A stretch of 64,000 nt of DNA, taken from Tanytarsus gracilentus. Lineage: Eukaryota; Arthropoda; Insecta; Diptera; Chironomidae. Below are positions 11,301-22,605 of this stretch, piece after piece. The notes below the pieces were generated by a model, which was not told the DNA's origin, searched no databases, and was given only the letters and a program-made list of their open reading frames with translations. Each line of letters opens with the position of its first letter. Positions within the stretch are counted from its first letter, which is position 1. A program made the position numbers and the translations under genes. The stretch covers positions 1,054,001-1,118,000 of the forward strand of contig JAXRKN010000036.1 in the NCBI GenBank assembly GCA_038502055.1, read 5' to 3'.

Positions 11301-14300
11301 TTTCAAAACAAAACGACAAATGAAACAATCAATTTGGATGAAGAAAACGAAGAAAGTTGATGTGAAATAAATTTAATTACGGCAATGCGAACGAATGATT
11401 TATAGCACAAGATTTAATTTTAGAGCATTCATCATTATTTTTACAGCACAGCCAAATTCATTAATTTTCACTTTTTCATGTGCTCGCAAAATTGGGAACT
11501 GGGCACTGCAACCGAAATTGCACCTGGCACGAAGGAATGCCGCTGATTTCTCCCTGATTTTTCTCTCTCTTTCATTCTCTTCAGCACTTATGTGCCTTCT
11601 GGCCTCACTTGCACGATAATTTCTTTCGAGTTTTGAAGGTTGATGCAGCTTGCACTTTCCATATTTAATATCTCATCCATATGATTGATGCAAAAGTCGT
11701 GTGTAAAGAGTTATTTAATATGATTCAAAATATATGCAGACATAATTGATTGATAATTGAATAGGTCTATAATTATTTTAAAATTTAAATTTCATACTGT
11801 TAAAATTTATTAACGTTGCATTTAAATTCAAAATTAAAACAGTTCTTTTCAAAACTTTGTACCCTTTACATGATAATTTTTATTATTCTTTCGCATCTCG
11901 TTACATTTTTTTCTTGTACTATCGTCCTACCTTGAGCTTTACAACTACCGCAGAACGACCCATAAAACTTACCAGATTATGCGTAAAGGAACATGAAATT
12001 AAAGAGTTGTAAATCAACTGCCGGTTCATAAAGTCCATCAGAATGGCATATATGGTGTGTATAATTGAACAACATAATAATAACTTCGCTCCGTCGACTC
12101 GACTCTTGGTACTTTTACGACCATCACCAACACTCTTTCATACGCCATTAATCAAGTTTAGCCTTCAACTTGAAACATCTTGAAGTCAGTGATGGTCAAT
12201 TAGCAATTTAATTTGAATTTTTTAGTGCTAAAAGTCAAATATTTAGAAAATTTATGAACTCACATTATCGATAAGACAGAAATGAGTCGGCTACCAAAAA
12301 AAGAGCTACTTGTGTTGAACTTACTCTTTCAATGATATTTACGTGTTCGATAACGTTTGTAAAATATTCAATTTTATTATTAAGCCACTCTTTCACTCAA
12401 AAAACCCATTTCCAATCATCATAATCATCACCCGTAATATAAATTCCTTCTTTTCTCTCTTTCGTTTCGCTATTTTGAAGAAAAGTTTAAATATTTGAAG
12501 AGACAATAATATTATAATTGGAAGTGAGAGAGATGGAGAGAAAAGAATACATTGTCTAGCATCAGCAGCAGCTTCTCATCATCATTTATTGCATTTCGAA
12601 TTTTTTTCTAACTCTTCAAATGGAATTTATGGTTGATATAAAAAATTTGTAGACAATAAAAAAAATCAATAGAATGCCTTTTTAGATGACGGGCGACGGT
12701 GATGACAAAATTGATGTGATCGTGAGGGCAAAATAGAATTTTCTACTTAAATATGTTTTCGATATAAACAAAAGCTTCTTAAAATGGAATTGATAGGAAA
12801 TTAAATGCATATGTGAGAAGCTTTTAATTTCTTTCTCGATAACATAATGTGCTGAACTGAGATATTGAGAGGAAAATATTTTCGAGAAATAGAAATTTAT
12901 GATATTTTCATTTCATTTAAATTTTGTTTGATTGTGGTGAGAATTTTTTTAAAATTATTGCATTGCAATGCACTGCCGTGATTTCAATTACTACGAATGG
13001 TAAACTTAAATTTAATATTACTTGAATAATTTCAAAGCATTTTAAATTTCTCAAACCTTTAAAATATTTATGCGTTCATGAAAGAAATCTTCACAACCTT
13101 AAAGGTTGAACTTTTAAGTAATTTATTTCCTTTTCTCATAAATTTATTAGAGAATTTCAAAAGAGAAAAAAATTATCAAGCGCCACATTATGAATAAGAT
13201 GAATTCTTTTCCTTTACTAAATTAACGATTTCCTCATTACTCGCACAAAAAAAGCGAATTCAATTCACTCTCATAAAAGAAGCACACAAAAATTTCCATT
13301 AAAATTTATTGAATTTACAAGCGGCATTCATTTGAAAAGTGCTCCGAACATAAACTCACATATATGCCCAGCGCATAGATTGAAAAGTCTGAATCGAGAG
13401 ATTCTTTGAGGAGCGAGAAAGATTCGTGCAATATTTACAACATCCGGAATTTGCACTGAAAAAGGGAAGAGAAAAATTTATGAGCAAAAGGTAAATATTT
13501 TTCTTGGCTCATTTCATTCAATATTATGTGCATAAATGTGCAAAATGTACACATATAAAAGGAGTGAAAAAAATCGATAAATGCCTGCAACATGAAAAGG
13601 AAATTTGCCTTCTTCTTTTTATTTCGGGGTGGTGTTTTCAGTTCCAACACATACTCGAAAAAAAATATGGCATGCAATGTTGAAATATTTATGTTAGCAA
13701 CAAGTTTTTTTTCTGTGAATTCTTCACCGTGTATGCTTCACTTTCAATCAATCAAATTTTTGTATTTTTGATGTTCTCCATCGTGACGAGAAAGTTTGTG
13801 TTTTGAGTTACGCTATGAAATTCATAGCTTTAAATTCATCATCGTAACGAGACCTCCAGTGGAAATTTATCAAAAGTAAAATTCTTAAAATTGTCGTCAA
13901 TTGAGGAAAAATTGATTAAATATTTTATTATCCTATGTAAAGAATAAAATTCTGTATAAAAAATTTGAGTTTAAATTTTTAAAAATCATCCTCAAGAAGA
14001 AAATTAAAATCACGAAAAGTATGACAATGATTTGTTAATTTATTCTTACTTCAAAACATTTTTCTTCTTATCATATCTGCTGTCACTCATTTCCACAAAA
14101 AAAAATATTCTTACTGAAGAAAACTTTTTTTCTGCTGCGATATCACTTTCGTATCAAAAACTCACAGAAATGCGAGCAAAAAAAATATTTCATTAAGAAA
14201 ACAAAAAGATTTTTCTCTTCCTTCTTTAATTTTCCGTGAAATGTTGAAAAGCTTTTTTTCGTGCTGGAAAGATAGAGAGCGAGAAAAAGAAAAGAAGAAA

Positions 14301-15327
14301 AGGAAATGTGAGTCTTTTGAGATCATTAAATCATACATAGAGTGAGCGTGTGAGATGTAGTAGAAAAATATAATTGGTTCCCTCGCGATTTCACCATCGT
14401 CGCTTCGTTTGCTGATGATGCTTTCACCCCCTCTCGCCTTTTGTGTAATATTCGCGAGTGCACTAGAGCATCAAGCATCAACTCTATTACACTCGGGTGT
14501 ACGATGAAAAATCACTTCATGTGTGCAAATCAAAATGTGTATGGAAGACATGAAAGCGATGCTAAAGCGCGATGGAATGGGTAAAAACACTTTACGATGG
14601 TGGAAGAAAACTTTTTTTATATATGACGAAACGGCACTTGAGACTGACACGGAATGTAAAACTTTTAAATTAGATGTGACAGCACTGATGTGAGTATGAG
14701 AACCGGTTGAGTAAAACTTATGTTCTCAGTTTGAGAAAAAGCTTTCAGAATGAAACTTTCAAGAGAGTTGGCTAAAAGCTCTTAAAAAATCAGCAGTTAT
14801 TTTGAAATTCACTGAAGTAAAAATCTTCCACTTTGACTCTAAATAATTTTTGAATTCCTCAACATCCGCCAGGAATTTCCTCAAACACGATCACCAGAAG
14901 CCAAATTATGATTATTAACATCATCGCTTCATATGTTGTACGGCGAAGGGTAGCAGGAAATAACGTGTTATCGAAATTTCATTACATTAAGCAATAATTG
15001 GATGAAACACAAAACGTTTTCGCATGCAATCATATTCGGGAGGAAACAAACAACAAGGAGCATAAATACACACTCACTATGCAGCATATTGGCAAATGAA
15101 CCCGACATGATATGTGTGCTTGCTTACTAGCTGCATGTATATGCGATGTGTTTAGTTAAATTATCATCATATCAATTATGCATGACCCATTTAACTAACT
15201 ACCTGCGACACCAAGCAGCATCCTATTTTTCGTGATGAAAATTGTTTTCTTGGATTTTGAAAAACAAATGATGAAAATTGAATTTAATGAACCGACCAAA
15301 CTTATTTTACGTAAATTACCAAAGTGT
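8394..15327. other. AT-rich non-coding stretch, possible intron
   Basis: No recognisable gene is present. It holds one possible short TIR element (9979-10090), several isolated donor-like sites on the minus strand (for example GGTTG|GTAAGTTAG near 8810 and ATCTG|GTAAGTTT near 11970), and scattered short frames typical of AT-rich noise. Confidence 0.55.
9979..10090. mobile_element. Possible short GGGGTGAG-ended MITE
   Basis: The left edge reads AGGGGTGAGAAACTTG. The reverse complement of the right edge reads AGGGGTTAGGAACTAG, matching at about 12 of 16 positions. The centre is AT-rich. It resembles the edges at 30923, 36402 and 58898. No clear target duplication was found. Confidence 0.35.
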
Positions 15328-15332
15328 CGGTG
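15328..15332 (+). repeat. Target-site duplication CGGTG (left)
   Basis: CGGTG abuts the CACAGTGG end of the Transib-like element and is repeated at 16727-16731. GC-rich 5-bp duplications of CGGTR type are characteristic of Transib insertions. Confidence 0.8.
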
Positions 15333-15338
15333 CACAGT

Positions 15339-15346
15339 GGATTTAG
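15339..15346 (+). repeat. hAT-like target-site duplication GGATTTAG (left)
   Basis: GGATTTAG precedes TAGGGATCC and recurs at 16096-16103 after GGATCCTA. The repeat could be read as 9 bp (GGATTTAGT). The 8-bp reading gives both element ends starting TAGG and fits the hAT superfamily. Confidence 0.8.
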
Positions 15347-15357
15347 TAGGGATCCTT

Positions 15358-15436
15358 AATTACCGGTGAATGCAATTTCGGTGATCACCGGTGAATAAAA
15401 TGCCGTCACCGGTGATCACCGGTACACCGGTGATGA
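15358..15436. repeat. Left subterminal ACCGGTGATCACCGGT palindrome cluster
   Basis: Several full or partial copies of ACCGGT and GGTGATCACC lie within 80 bp. They mirror the right-hand cluster at 15998-16086. Subterminal repeats of this sort are usual transposase-binding regions in hAT elements. Confidence 0.75.
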
Positions 15437-15997
15437 CTTTTGACCAACATTTCTGAAGGAAAAATCTTTTTTGGATTTTGGAAGTTGTTATGGACCAATT
15501 TTTAGATACTTTTTTGGTTTCCATATAAATTATAAAGTTTAACACTAAAAAAGTTAGTTTTTCTTATTATTTGTAGAAATTTTTCTTTCTCGTTAATTGA
15601 TGAATCAAACTTCAATCTTAAAAAATATCTTTAAAATATTTTATAAATTTTTAGTATTTTAAAAGTTTGATAAGATATCAAACTAACATGTTAAACTGTT
15701 GTCTTTGAACAAATCTTTCAAAATAAGCCCACTAACTAAAAAGTTTTTTCACTCATTTAAATGTTTGTTTTTTTTGGGTATGAAATTTTTTATTATTTTT
15801 CTAAAAAATTCTAAAAATTTAAATCACTGAAAAAATTTTTGTAAGTTAACATATTTTGAACGAATTTTCTTAGCATTTAATTTTGGTTTGAAACGTTTTC
15901 AAATGTATTTATAATTTCTCAATTAAAATTTACTAGTTTAAAAAATTTTTACCTTAAAAAACAATCTCAAAAAGTCTAGAAAAATGTATTAATTTCG

Positions 15998-16086
15998 TCA
16001 CCGGTGTCACCGGAAAAAAATCGGTGATCACCGGTGACGAAAAGTTTCGGTGATCACCGGTGATCACCGTACCGGTATTCACCGTG
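15998..16086. repeat. Right subterminal ACCGGTGATCACCGGT palindrome cluster
   Basis: At least three copies of CGGTGATCACCGGTGA plus two shorter ACCGGT units are present, in inverted orientation relative to the left cluster but themselves palindromic. Confidence 0.75.
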
Positions 16087-16731
16087 AGGATCCTAGGATT
16101 TAGTCTGAACAAAAATATGCATCAAATGAAAATGCGATTTACGATTAATTTTTATGCTTAAAAAATACTTTAACCCTTGGCCCACAATATTTCGAAGTCG
16201 GTACATTTTCCTCCATGTAAAAGTATGGCGGAATCCGCTTCCATAGTGAATAATTTTATATACCCCCAAAACTATGTGTTTTTTGAGATGACTCTTACTC
16301 TAAGATTTTCTATGGAAGTCACTAACTTTTTGATACCAAAATTTTCGTTACAATCTCTATTATTTATTTTTAAAAGTGGCTCATCAGAACAAGCTTTGGA
16401 AGTGCTTGAAAATTGGAAAAGTATGAGACCTTAATCGACTTTTTGTAGAATTGCTCTGCGTTCTTTGCAATGTCCCGCAATCTCTCAAGTCCCATTAATT
16501 TCTATAGACGAAGAACGCATCTTTCAAGTTTTTATCATTTGGTTTGCCACTTTTTGCCACTTCGGGAGAAAATCAAATCCAAAAGTACACCATTTTCTCA
16601 CTTTTTACATACAAAAATGGAAAAAATTTACTCATGAAATTTAAAATCGTTGATAAAGCAACCTTTAAACCGATCATAGCAAATAAACATTAAATGTAAT
16701 ATTTTCTTCAGACTGAAACCACTGTGCGGTG

Positions 16732-18880
16732 CTTAAAATATTTTATCTTAAAATTATATTTCCATCTTTTAAATCAAAATTCTTGCATAAATTTATTCTA
16801 CTTTTTTCTCCTTCTCGTATTTCAAATTAAAATTGCAGAAAAACGTGAGAACATTGTCATTTAACCCGTTTCACCACGTTGACGATAAGGAGCAAGAGCA
16901 TAAAAAATACACAGGAAGGTGAAAAACATATTCTAATTGACACATGTCACAAATTATAGTAGAAAAACACGTTGCATGTTTCAACTGCATTTACGAAAAA
17001 GAAGAAGAAAATTTTGCACTCACCCGCTGTGTGTGTGTTATTTGCGCGAGTCAAGCGGGAGATTTTTCTCTCTTTCATTAAAATGAAAATTTCTCGTACG
17101 TGCTCAAGACTTGCAATAGTGATTTTACTCGATGTGCACCGACTCTAAAAGTCGAGAGTAAATAGCTTTCTTTCTTCGTGAAGGAAAAATTTCCGCAACT
17201 CATATAACCTATGCGAGGGAGAAGGCAAATTAACATTTGAAGAGCGAGAAAAAATTTCATTTTGAATTTCCTTACTAACACTTGGACGTCCCTTGAAATT
17301 AAAATTTGCTCAATTATTCTGCACACAGTTTGCCGCTACTTGAAACTCTTCTCGCTGAGTTGAAGATGAAAGTGAGGTCTTAAGTAGTTTAATAAAACTA
17401 AGTGACGTTTTTCTTGAAGAAGAAAAATTAAAACTTTTTCATGACTTTCTTTGACATTAAAATTAATATAAAAGTTCGGAGATGAAAAAATTTCATTTGT
17501 AAAAGTGAGAAATTTATTTAAAACGCAGCTTTTTCAAAAATCTTATCTAAGAAGACATTAGCAAGATACAAGTGGAGAATTTTTATGCTAATGTATGTTG
17601 TGCATTGCTTCTGTCATCCATGTTTTCTATGTGCAATCTCAAGTGAGCTTATTAAATATTCTCGGGATGAAGTAAAAGGAATTTTCTCTTCAGAAATGCT
17701 GTTAGAAGTCGTGATTGAAATTTGAATGAAGAATTTAATTCACAGTCGAGATGTTTTAATATTTTTTTATTGCTTTAAATTGAAGAAGATTTTTTATTTC
17801 ATCGGCTGAATTTTTATTAAACTTAAAGATATTTTAAATTAATTCTAAAGCATTTCTTACAAATTTGAAATTTATGATTTCCTTTTTTTTCTATCACACA
17901 ACAAAAGAATTTATGTGAAAATTTCATTGAGCCCGCAAAACACAACAGAACACATGCGGTTTGTGGGCAGTAAGTGAGTGAGCAAAAGAGAGAAAAAATG
18001 AATAATTTATCATAACCTTTTGTCCACGTTTTTGCTTTAGTCCTTCCCTCTGTCACGGCAAAAAAACCATCAATAAGCTTCAGACTACATCAGCCAAAAA
18101 TCAGCTGTGTGCAAAAATATTTTTATGATGATATATTGAGACCTGAATGTGTCAGTGAGTGTGTGAAAAAGTGGTAAAGGAAAAGACCCATATTTCACTC
18201 GGCAAAAGCCAAAAAGTCTAATGTTTTATTCAAAGGATACGAGTAGGAAAAAATGAATAAGCTCCGAACTTAATTCCCGCATTTAAAGCGAAGAGAAGAA
18301 AGCACTTTCAAATGCCTAATGCGTGAAATTTGAGGGCTAACTAAATTTTATTAAAATTTTTAAAATAAAATTTAAATTTAAGTAAAAAATTTAAAACACA
18401 TTCTAAAAATCCAAATCAGATGGTCAGCCTAAAAATTGTGGAAATTTACTGATAAAACTTGCAATTGCTTGAGTAATTTTTTGGGTTAAAATGTCGCCGC
18501 TTGATTGACTTGTCGCTCGAATCGATAAAATGTGGCTAATTTATTTTATGTATGCGACAAGGAATGGAACATTAGTACAGACTTTATTGAAAATGCCTGC
18601 GATAATTTATGGACTTCCATCCCTTGAGGTTAAAAGAAAATTTCACCATCCTAATCCATCACTTTGTACTACCGCAAATGGCAATAACAACAACAACTTT
18701 TATTGCTCTCGCCCCCGTACACACGGGGCTTTAAAAATTGAAATTGCCTTCACATGTTGCGAAAGCGAAACAAAGCCAAAAAGGAGTAAAAAAAGAAGGG
18801 GAGCAAAATGTCGCAATATTGGTTAATAAATCTTTGACTTCTTTCTTCTCAGCCACTCATTTGAATATATGTCTCACACA
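16732..18880. other. AT-rich non-coding stretch
   Basis: No gene is recognised. A minus-strand donor-like site (CAGCGG|GTGAGTGC) lies near 17032 next to a GT-rich run. The 98-codon frame at 18530-18826 (start ATG, poly-Asn, Lys/Arg-rich tail) shows no family resemblance and I do not call it a gene. Confidence 0.5.
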
Positions 18881-18883
18881 TTT

Positions 18884-19283
18884 TTTGCTATGAAGACATA
18901 CGTCCCTGCCGTACTCAGAGAGAGACCACTCAACACTGAGAAGCAATTGGAACACACATCAGCATTGTACTTTCGATATCCAATCTCCTAAGAGAAGGAC
19001 TAAAAGCAACGCACAAGGCGACACACAAGCCAGCCTTAAGGGTGACATGTGAGCTTGCTGATGCATACGCTCGTTTAAACTTAATTCTAACTTAAATATT
19101 AATTTAAATGTCCTAATCATTCCAATACAATTTTTCTTAATTAATTCTAATCATTGACTCCTATAAGCTCGCCGTTGTCATCCTCCTCACCTTCAGAGAT
19201 GCCAAAGCCGATAGGATTGTCCTCAAGAAGGTTAAAGTTGGCAGAATAACAGGTGCTGGTACATGAGATTATTGTCCATCTAA
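18884..19283. other. Compositionally distinct segment, possible decayed retroelement
   Basis: This about 400-bp block is less AT-rich than its surroundings and has coding-like frames on both strands. On the plus strand a frame from about 18892 reads MKTYVPAVLRERPLNTEKQL and stops near 18990. On the minus strand, after an acceptor-like TTTTTCATCTTCTCTTAG (about 19284), a frame reads NFNLLEDNPIGFGISEGEED and ends at a stop at 19149-19147. The acidic C-terminus followed by AT-rich sequence could be the end of a polyprotein, but no catalytic motif is visible. A host exon is the alternative. Confidence 0.3.
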
Positions 19284-19377
19284 GAGAAGATGAAAAACCT
19301 TAAATTAGAGGAAATTCTTGATTTTAAGATTAATAACTTAATGGAAATTGATAAAAAATTATTAGATTTAAAATTTA

Positions 19378-19497
19378 GAAGAGAGAAAGGAGGTGAGAGA
19401 GAGAAAGGAGGTGAGAGAGAGAAAGGAGGTGAGAGAGAGAAAGGAGGTGAGAGAGAGAAAGGAGGTGAGAGAGAGAGGGAAAGAGAGGGAAAGAGAG
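19378..19497 (+). repeat. 18-bp purine minisatellite GAAAGGAGGTGAGAGAGA
   Basis: Five exact or near-exact copies of the 18-bp unit are followed by degenerate GAGAGGGAAA units. All purines are on the plus strand, so it is a candidate triplex-forming tract. Because 18 is a multiple of three it creates a spurious open frame (KGGERE repeats) at 19290-19613. Confidence 0.9.
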
Positions 19498-19619
19498 AAT
19501 TGAGAGACTTTAATGTTTTAGGCTATATCCATGAAAGTCATAGGATTGTGCCTTTGTTGATCGCCGAGTTGGTCATATTCATGCATTTAAGCATAGAATT
19601 ACACCTTGATTGATAAAGT

Positions 19620-21856
19620 CAAAGAAAAGTTTCTACTTGACTATTGGTTGTCCCCTTCCGCTTGTGAAGTATAAGTTCCCATACAAATCGCAATAGTAAA
19701 ATTAGAAAAAATTTGCATTAGTGTCGGTTCAATTCCTAAATTTAGTGAATTTTATTTGTAATATTTGACATGTGAAAAATTATTTTTTTTGTGTAATTGA
19801 TTGCGTTACAATTAAAATTGGGAAATTTAAAAATGGCGAATTAAAAAATTTCTTTAAGTTTTTTGGGTGAAAATTTGAATATATGCGAAGTGAAAAATTG
19901 CCCTTACCGACATAAATCATGCTGTAACAACGACATAATTGCAATCGTCATGCGAAAAAAAAGAGAAAATGTTGAAAACTTCTACAACCAAAAGCATTAA
20001 TTATTATTTTACAACTCACTTCGACGGCTGCCAATGGGCAAACGAAATGAATGTCGTTAGAATTTATATTTATGTAAATTTGAATGATTTTCAATTGCCT
20101 TTCCTGAACGGCTCGAGGCTTTTTGTGAAAAAGGGCTTCCATAAATTCTTTTTGCCTCGATTGCCACAATTTTCTTAACATTGAGTCAGCAGAGATTTTG
20201 GGCCAATATAAATAATTTTATCTCTTTCCTTATCTCACAGTGCTCAAACGGTGCTTTTTTCGGCTGATTATTTATGATTTTGGTGTCGCTGTCACATTAA
20301 TAGAAAATAAGTAAATTTAATGAGAAAATTCTACTAAGGATGATTTAAAAATTTTTAATGCTTTTAGACATTTTCCCAAAATTAATAATTTTAAACCCAT
20401 ACAACGTGCTGTTCCTTCCCACGCAATAAAAATATTTAAGATGAATTTTCCCCACACACACACACGCGTCTATAACTTTTCCTCAATTTCATTTCTAACA
20501 GAAATAAAAGAATTTTTTTATCACAAATTCATTATCATGGTGGCAATAGCAATATAATAATGTGGCATAGACCCTAAAGACATTTCATATATATGACACA
20601 TGTGTGAGCGTTGTAAACGATAGAGATAAATAAAATATTGGGTCTATAGACATAAATTAAGGAGTCGAGCCATGAACGCAGTTGGTGCCAACATTTATCA
20701 CAAAAAAATTGCGAAAAATTCAACTTTAAAAGAGGGGAGTCAAAAAACTCATGTAAATGTTTCTCTCTAGTGTGACAACACAAATAACATTTCCAATTTT
20801 TCTCCATTCAACAAAAGAAGTCACATTCAACTTGTTCATCCATATCAAGATAATTTTTTTCCAACCTACATCAATGTGAAAACAGAAAGAAAAGACAGAG
20901 CAAAATTGTGAGTTCAAGTACCATTTATGCATATATATGCGAGAGCTGAAGAAAAATGATAAGAGATATTGGATGTGAAATTACAAAATCTGCACATGTA
21001 CTTCGAATGTCTTATCAACGTGAAATATTGTTGTTCGATTGACATGCATGAAAAGTTAAAGGATGAACATTGCAGAGAAAATTAGTTCGAAAATGTAATT
21101 TTATAATTAAAACATCGAAAACAGCTTTAATTATTTCATGCAAGAGAATTTTGTGTTTCAAGGGTTTGAAAATTTTAAATTTAATTAAATTAATTAATTT
21201 GTTAATTTTATATCCATAAATTGCCCAACCCTCGCAATTTCAATTGTTCCTTCGAGTGAGAAAAATTTTCATGTCTTTATGTCGCTGTTGTAATGTTAAT
21301 TCTCTCATTGTAAGTAAGATGAAGTTGTGAAATTTGAGACATTACAAGATTTCTTCCCTCCCCATCTTACACACACACACTCGATGATTGAAAATTGCGC
21401 CCATAAATTATGTTCCTAACATTATACATAGAGTTGCGAGTAAGTGAACAGTATCGTAAAAATTGAAATGGGTTCATTGACATACAAACGGTGAAGGAGA
21501 AAAATAAGAAGAAATAACATGTTCACAGTTTTCTTGTAAACTGAGAGAATCATCAACAACCCCTCAGCTGATATTCCTTACACGCTGCTGCAACATCTCC
21601 GATAATTCTCTTTCGACCCCTCCAAACACAACGGAAATAATTTTTATGGATTTCCATGACTGCCACATCGCCTCGTCGAATCAGAGAGTAAATAAACAAA
21701 TTTTCTTGAACTCTCTAATGCACTCCTGCGTGATTCTTGTGGGTGAGAGATGAGAAGATGATATTACTCATCACACGCACACATCTTAGGTCGCTTCAAA
21801 GGTGATTAATTTTTATTAATCGTGATTTGTCAGCGTTAAAATAAATTGGAAAAGGA
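19620..21856. other. AT-rich non-coding stretch
   Basis: No gene is recognised. A (CA)n run lies at about 20454-20465 and another at about 21369-21380. Short frames on both strands overlap each other and look like noise. Confidence 0.55.
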
Positions 21857-21864
21857 AGATTTAC
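21857..21864 (+). repeat. 8-bp target-site duplication AGATTTAC (left)
   Basis: AGATTTAC immediately precedes the GTGTGAGGG end of the fold-back element and is repeated exactly at 22598-22605. Confidence 0.85.
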
Positions 21865-22597
21865 GTGTGAGGGAAGTACGGCGGAGAATTTCTCCATTTG
21901 GTCTGAATTTTGGATATTATTGTGACCTAATTGTGACTATTTGTGACGCACTCTCCATTTTTTTTGACACTCAATATTTTTTGAGTTTTGAGCATTTCAA
22001 AATTTTGATTGGGGAAATTTTAACTTTTTATTTTTATTTTTTTTATTACTATTTTTTTTATTTATTTTTAATAAATTTATTTTGTTATTTTTTTTTTTTT
22101 TTTTTTTATTTTTTCATTTTTTTTTTTTTTTTTTTTTTTGTTTTCCCCGTTTTTTCCTTCGAGTCACAAATAGTCAAAAAAGTTATGATCCATAAGCATT
22201 TTTGCTTTTCATCTAAAATTATTTTTGAGAAAATCTCCGCCATAGTTCTCATCAGTTCATGTGGTGAAAATAGCTTTTTTATTTTCCACATTTTAAAAAA
22301 TCATATTTTTTTGACAAACGTTTGAATTCAAAAACTTTTTGGATGTCAAAAATAGTCAAAATAAATGCTATAAGAAAATATAAAAACATCATGAAAAAGT
22401 ATGTTTTTTAAAAACTCTCCGCCGTAGTTCTTGTGAAGTACGGCGGAGAAAGCTCAAAATTTTGAAAAGTCCAAAACTCAAAAAATATTGGGTGTCAAAA
22501 AAAATGGAGAGTGCGTCACAAATAGTCACAATTAGGTCACAATAATATCCAAAATTCAGACCAAATGGAGAAATTCTCCGCCGTACTTCCCTCACAC
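21865..22597. mobile_element. Fold-back MITE with about 140-bp inverted arms
   Basis: The 733-bp element has both ends starting GTGTGAGGGAAGTACGGCGG. The inverted arms are identical for about 100 bp and then differ at only a few bases out to about 145 bp (compare 21865-22009 with 22597-22455). AGATTTAC is duplicated at both sides. The centre is T-rich (22024-22140 is almost all T) and holds extra inverted TACGGCGGAGA / TCTCCGCCGTA copies near 22230 and 22420-22450. The apparent proteins here (159 and 68 codons) are arm shadows and share their N-terminal residues for that reason. The ends do not match TIR signatures I know for hAT or P, so the superfamily is left open. Confidence 0.85.
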
Positions 22598-22605
22598 AGA
22601 TTTAC

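Larger units (their letters stand above)
15347..16095. mobile_element. hAT-like non-autonomous element nested in the Transib-like repeat
   Basis: The 749-bp element begins TAGGGATCCT, and the other end in reverse complement begins TAGGATCCTC. An 8-bp GGATTTAG duplication flanks it. Both ends are packed with the palindrome CACCGGTGATCACCGGTG and partial copies. The central part (15437-15990) is plain AT-rich DNA with no coding capacity. TAGGG fits the hAT end signature YARNG, although the right end has A at the fifth position. Reading across the empty site restores the terminal repeat of the surrounding element, which confirms the boundaries. Confidence 0.8.
15333..16726. mobile_element. Non-autonomous Transib-like transposon, interrupted by a hAT-like element
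   Basis: The left end begins CACAGTGGATTTAG and, after the nested insertion, continues TCTGAACAAAAATAT. The right end in reverse complement reads CACAGTGGTTTCAGTCTGAA. The two arms match over about 29 bp with a few changes. Both ends are flanked by CGGTG. Transib transposases are the relatives of RAG1, and the ends resemble the RSS heptamer CACAGTG. Without the 757-bp insertion the element is about 637 bp, too short for a transposase, and no transposase-like frame is present. The 85-codon frame at 16177-16434 lies inside and is not recognised. Mobility would need a transposase from elsewhere. Confidence 0.8.

Noticed and set aside
11922..12153. Minus-strand stretch of about 76 open codons crossing a GTAAGT site near 11970
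   Set aside because: It begins after a stop with no acceptor, reads straight through the donor, and frames of this length are common by chance here.
16177..16434. 85-codon frame in the Transib-like element
   Set aside because: No transposase motif; far too short; likely chance in AT-rich interior.
19290..19613. 107-codon frame with KGGERE repeats
   Set aside because: It is produced by the 18-bp purine minisatellite and has no other coding evidence.
21846..22595. Apparent proteins with a shared N-terminus (159 and 68 codons)
   Set aside because: They arise from the two inverted arms of the fold-back element and its T-rich centre, not from a gene.
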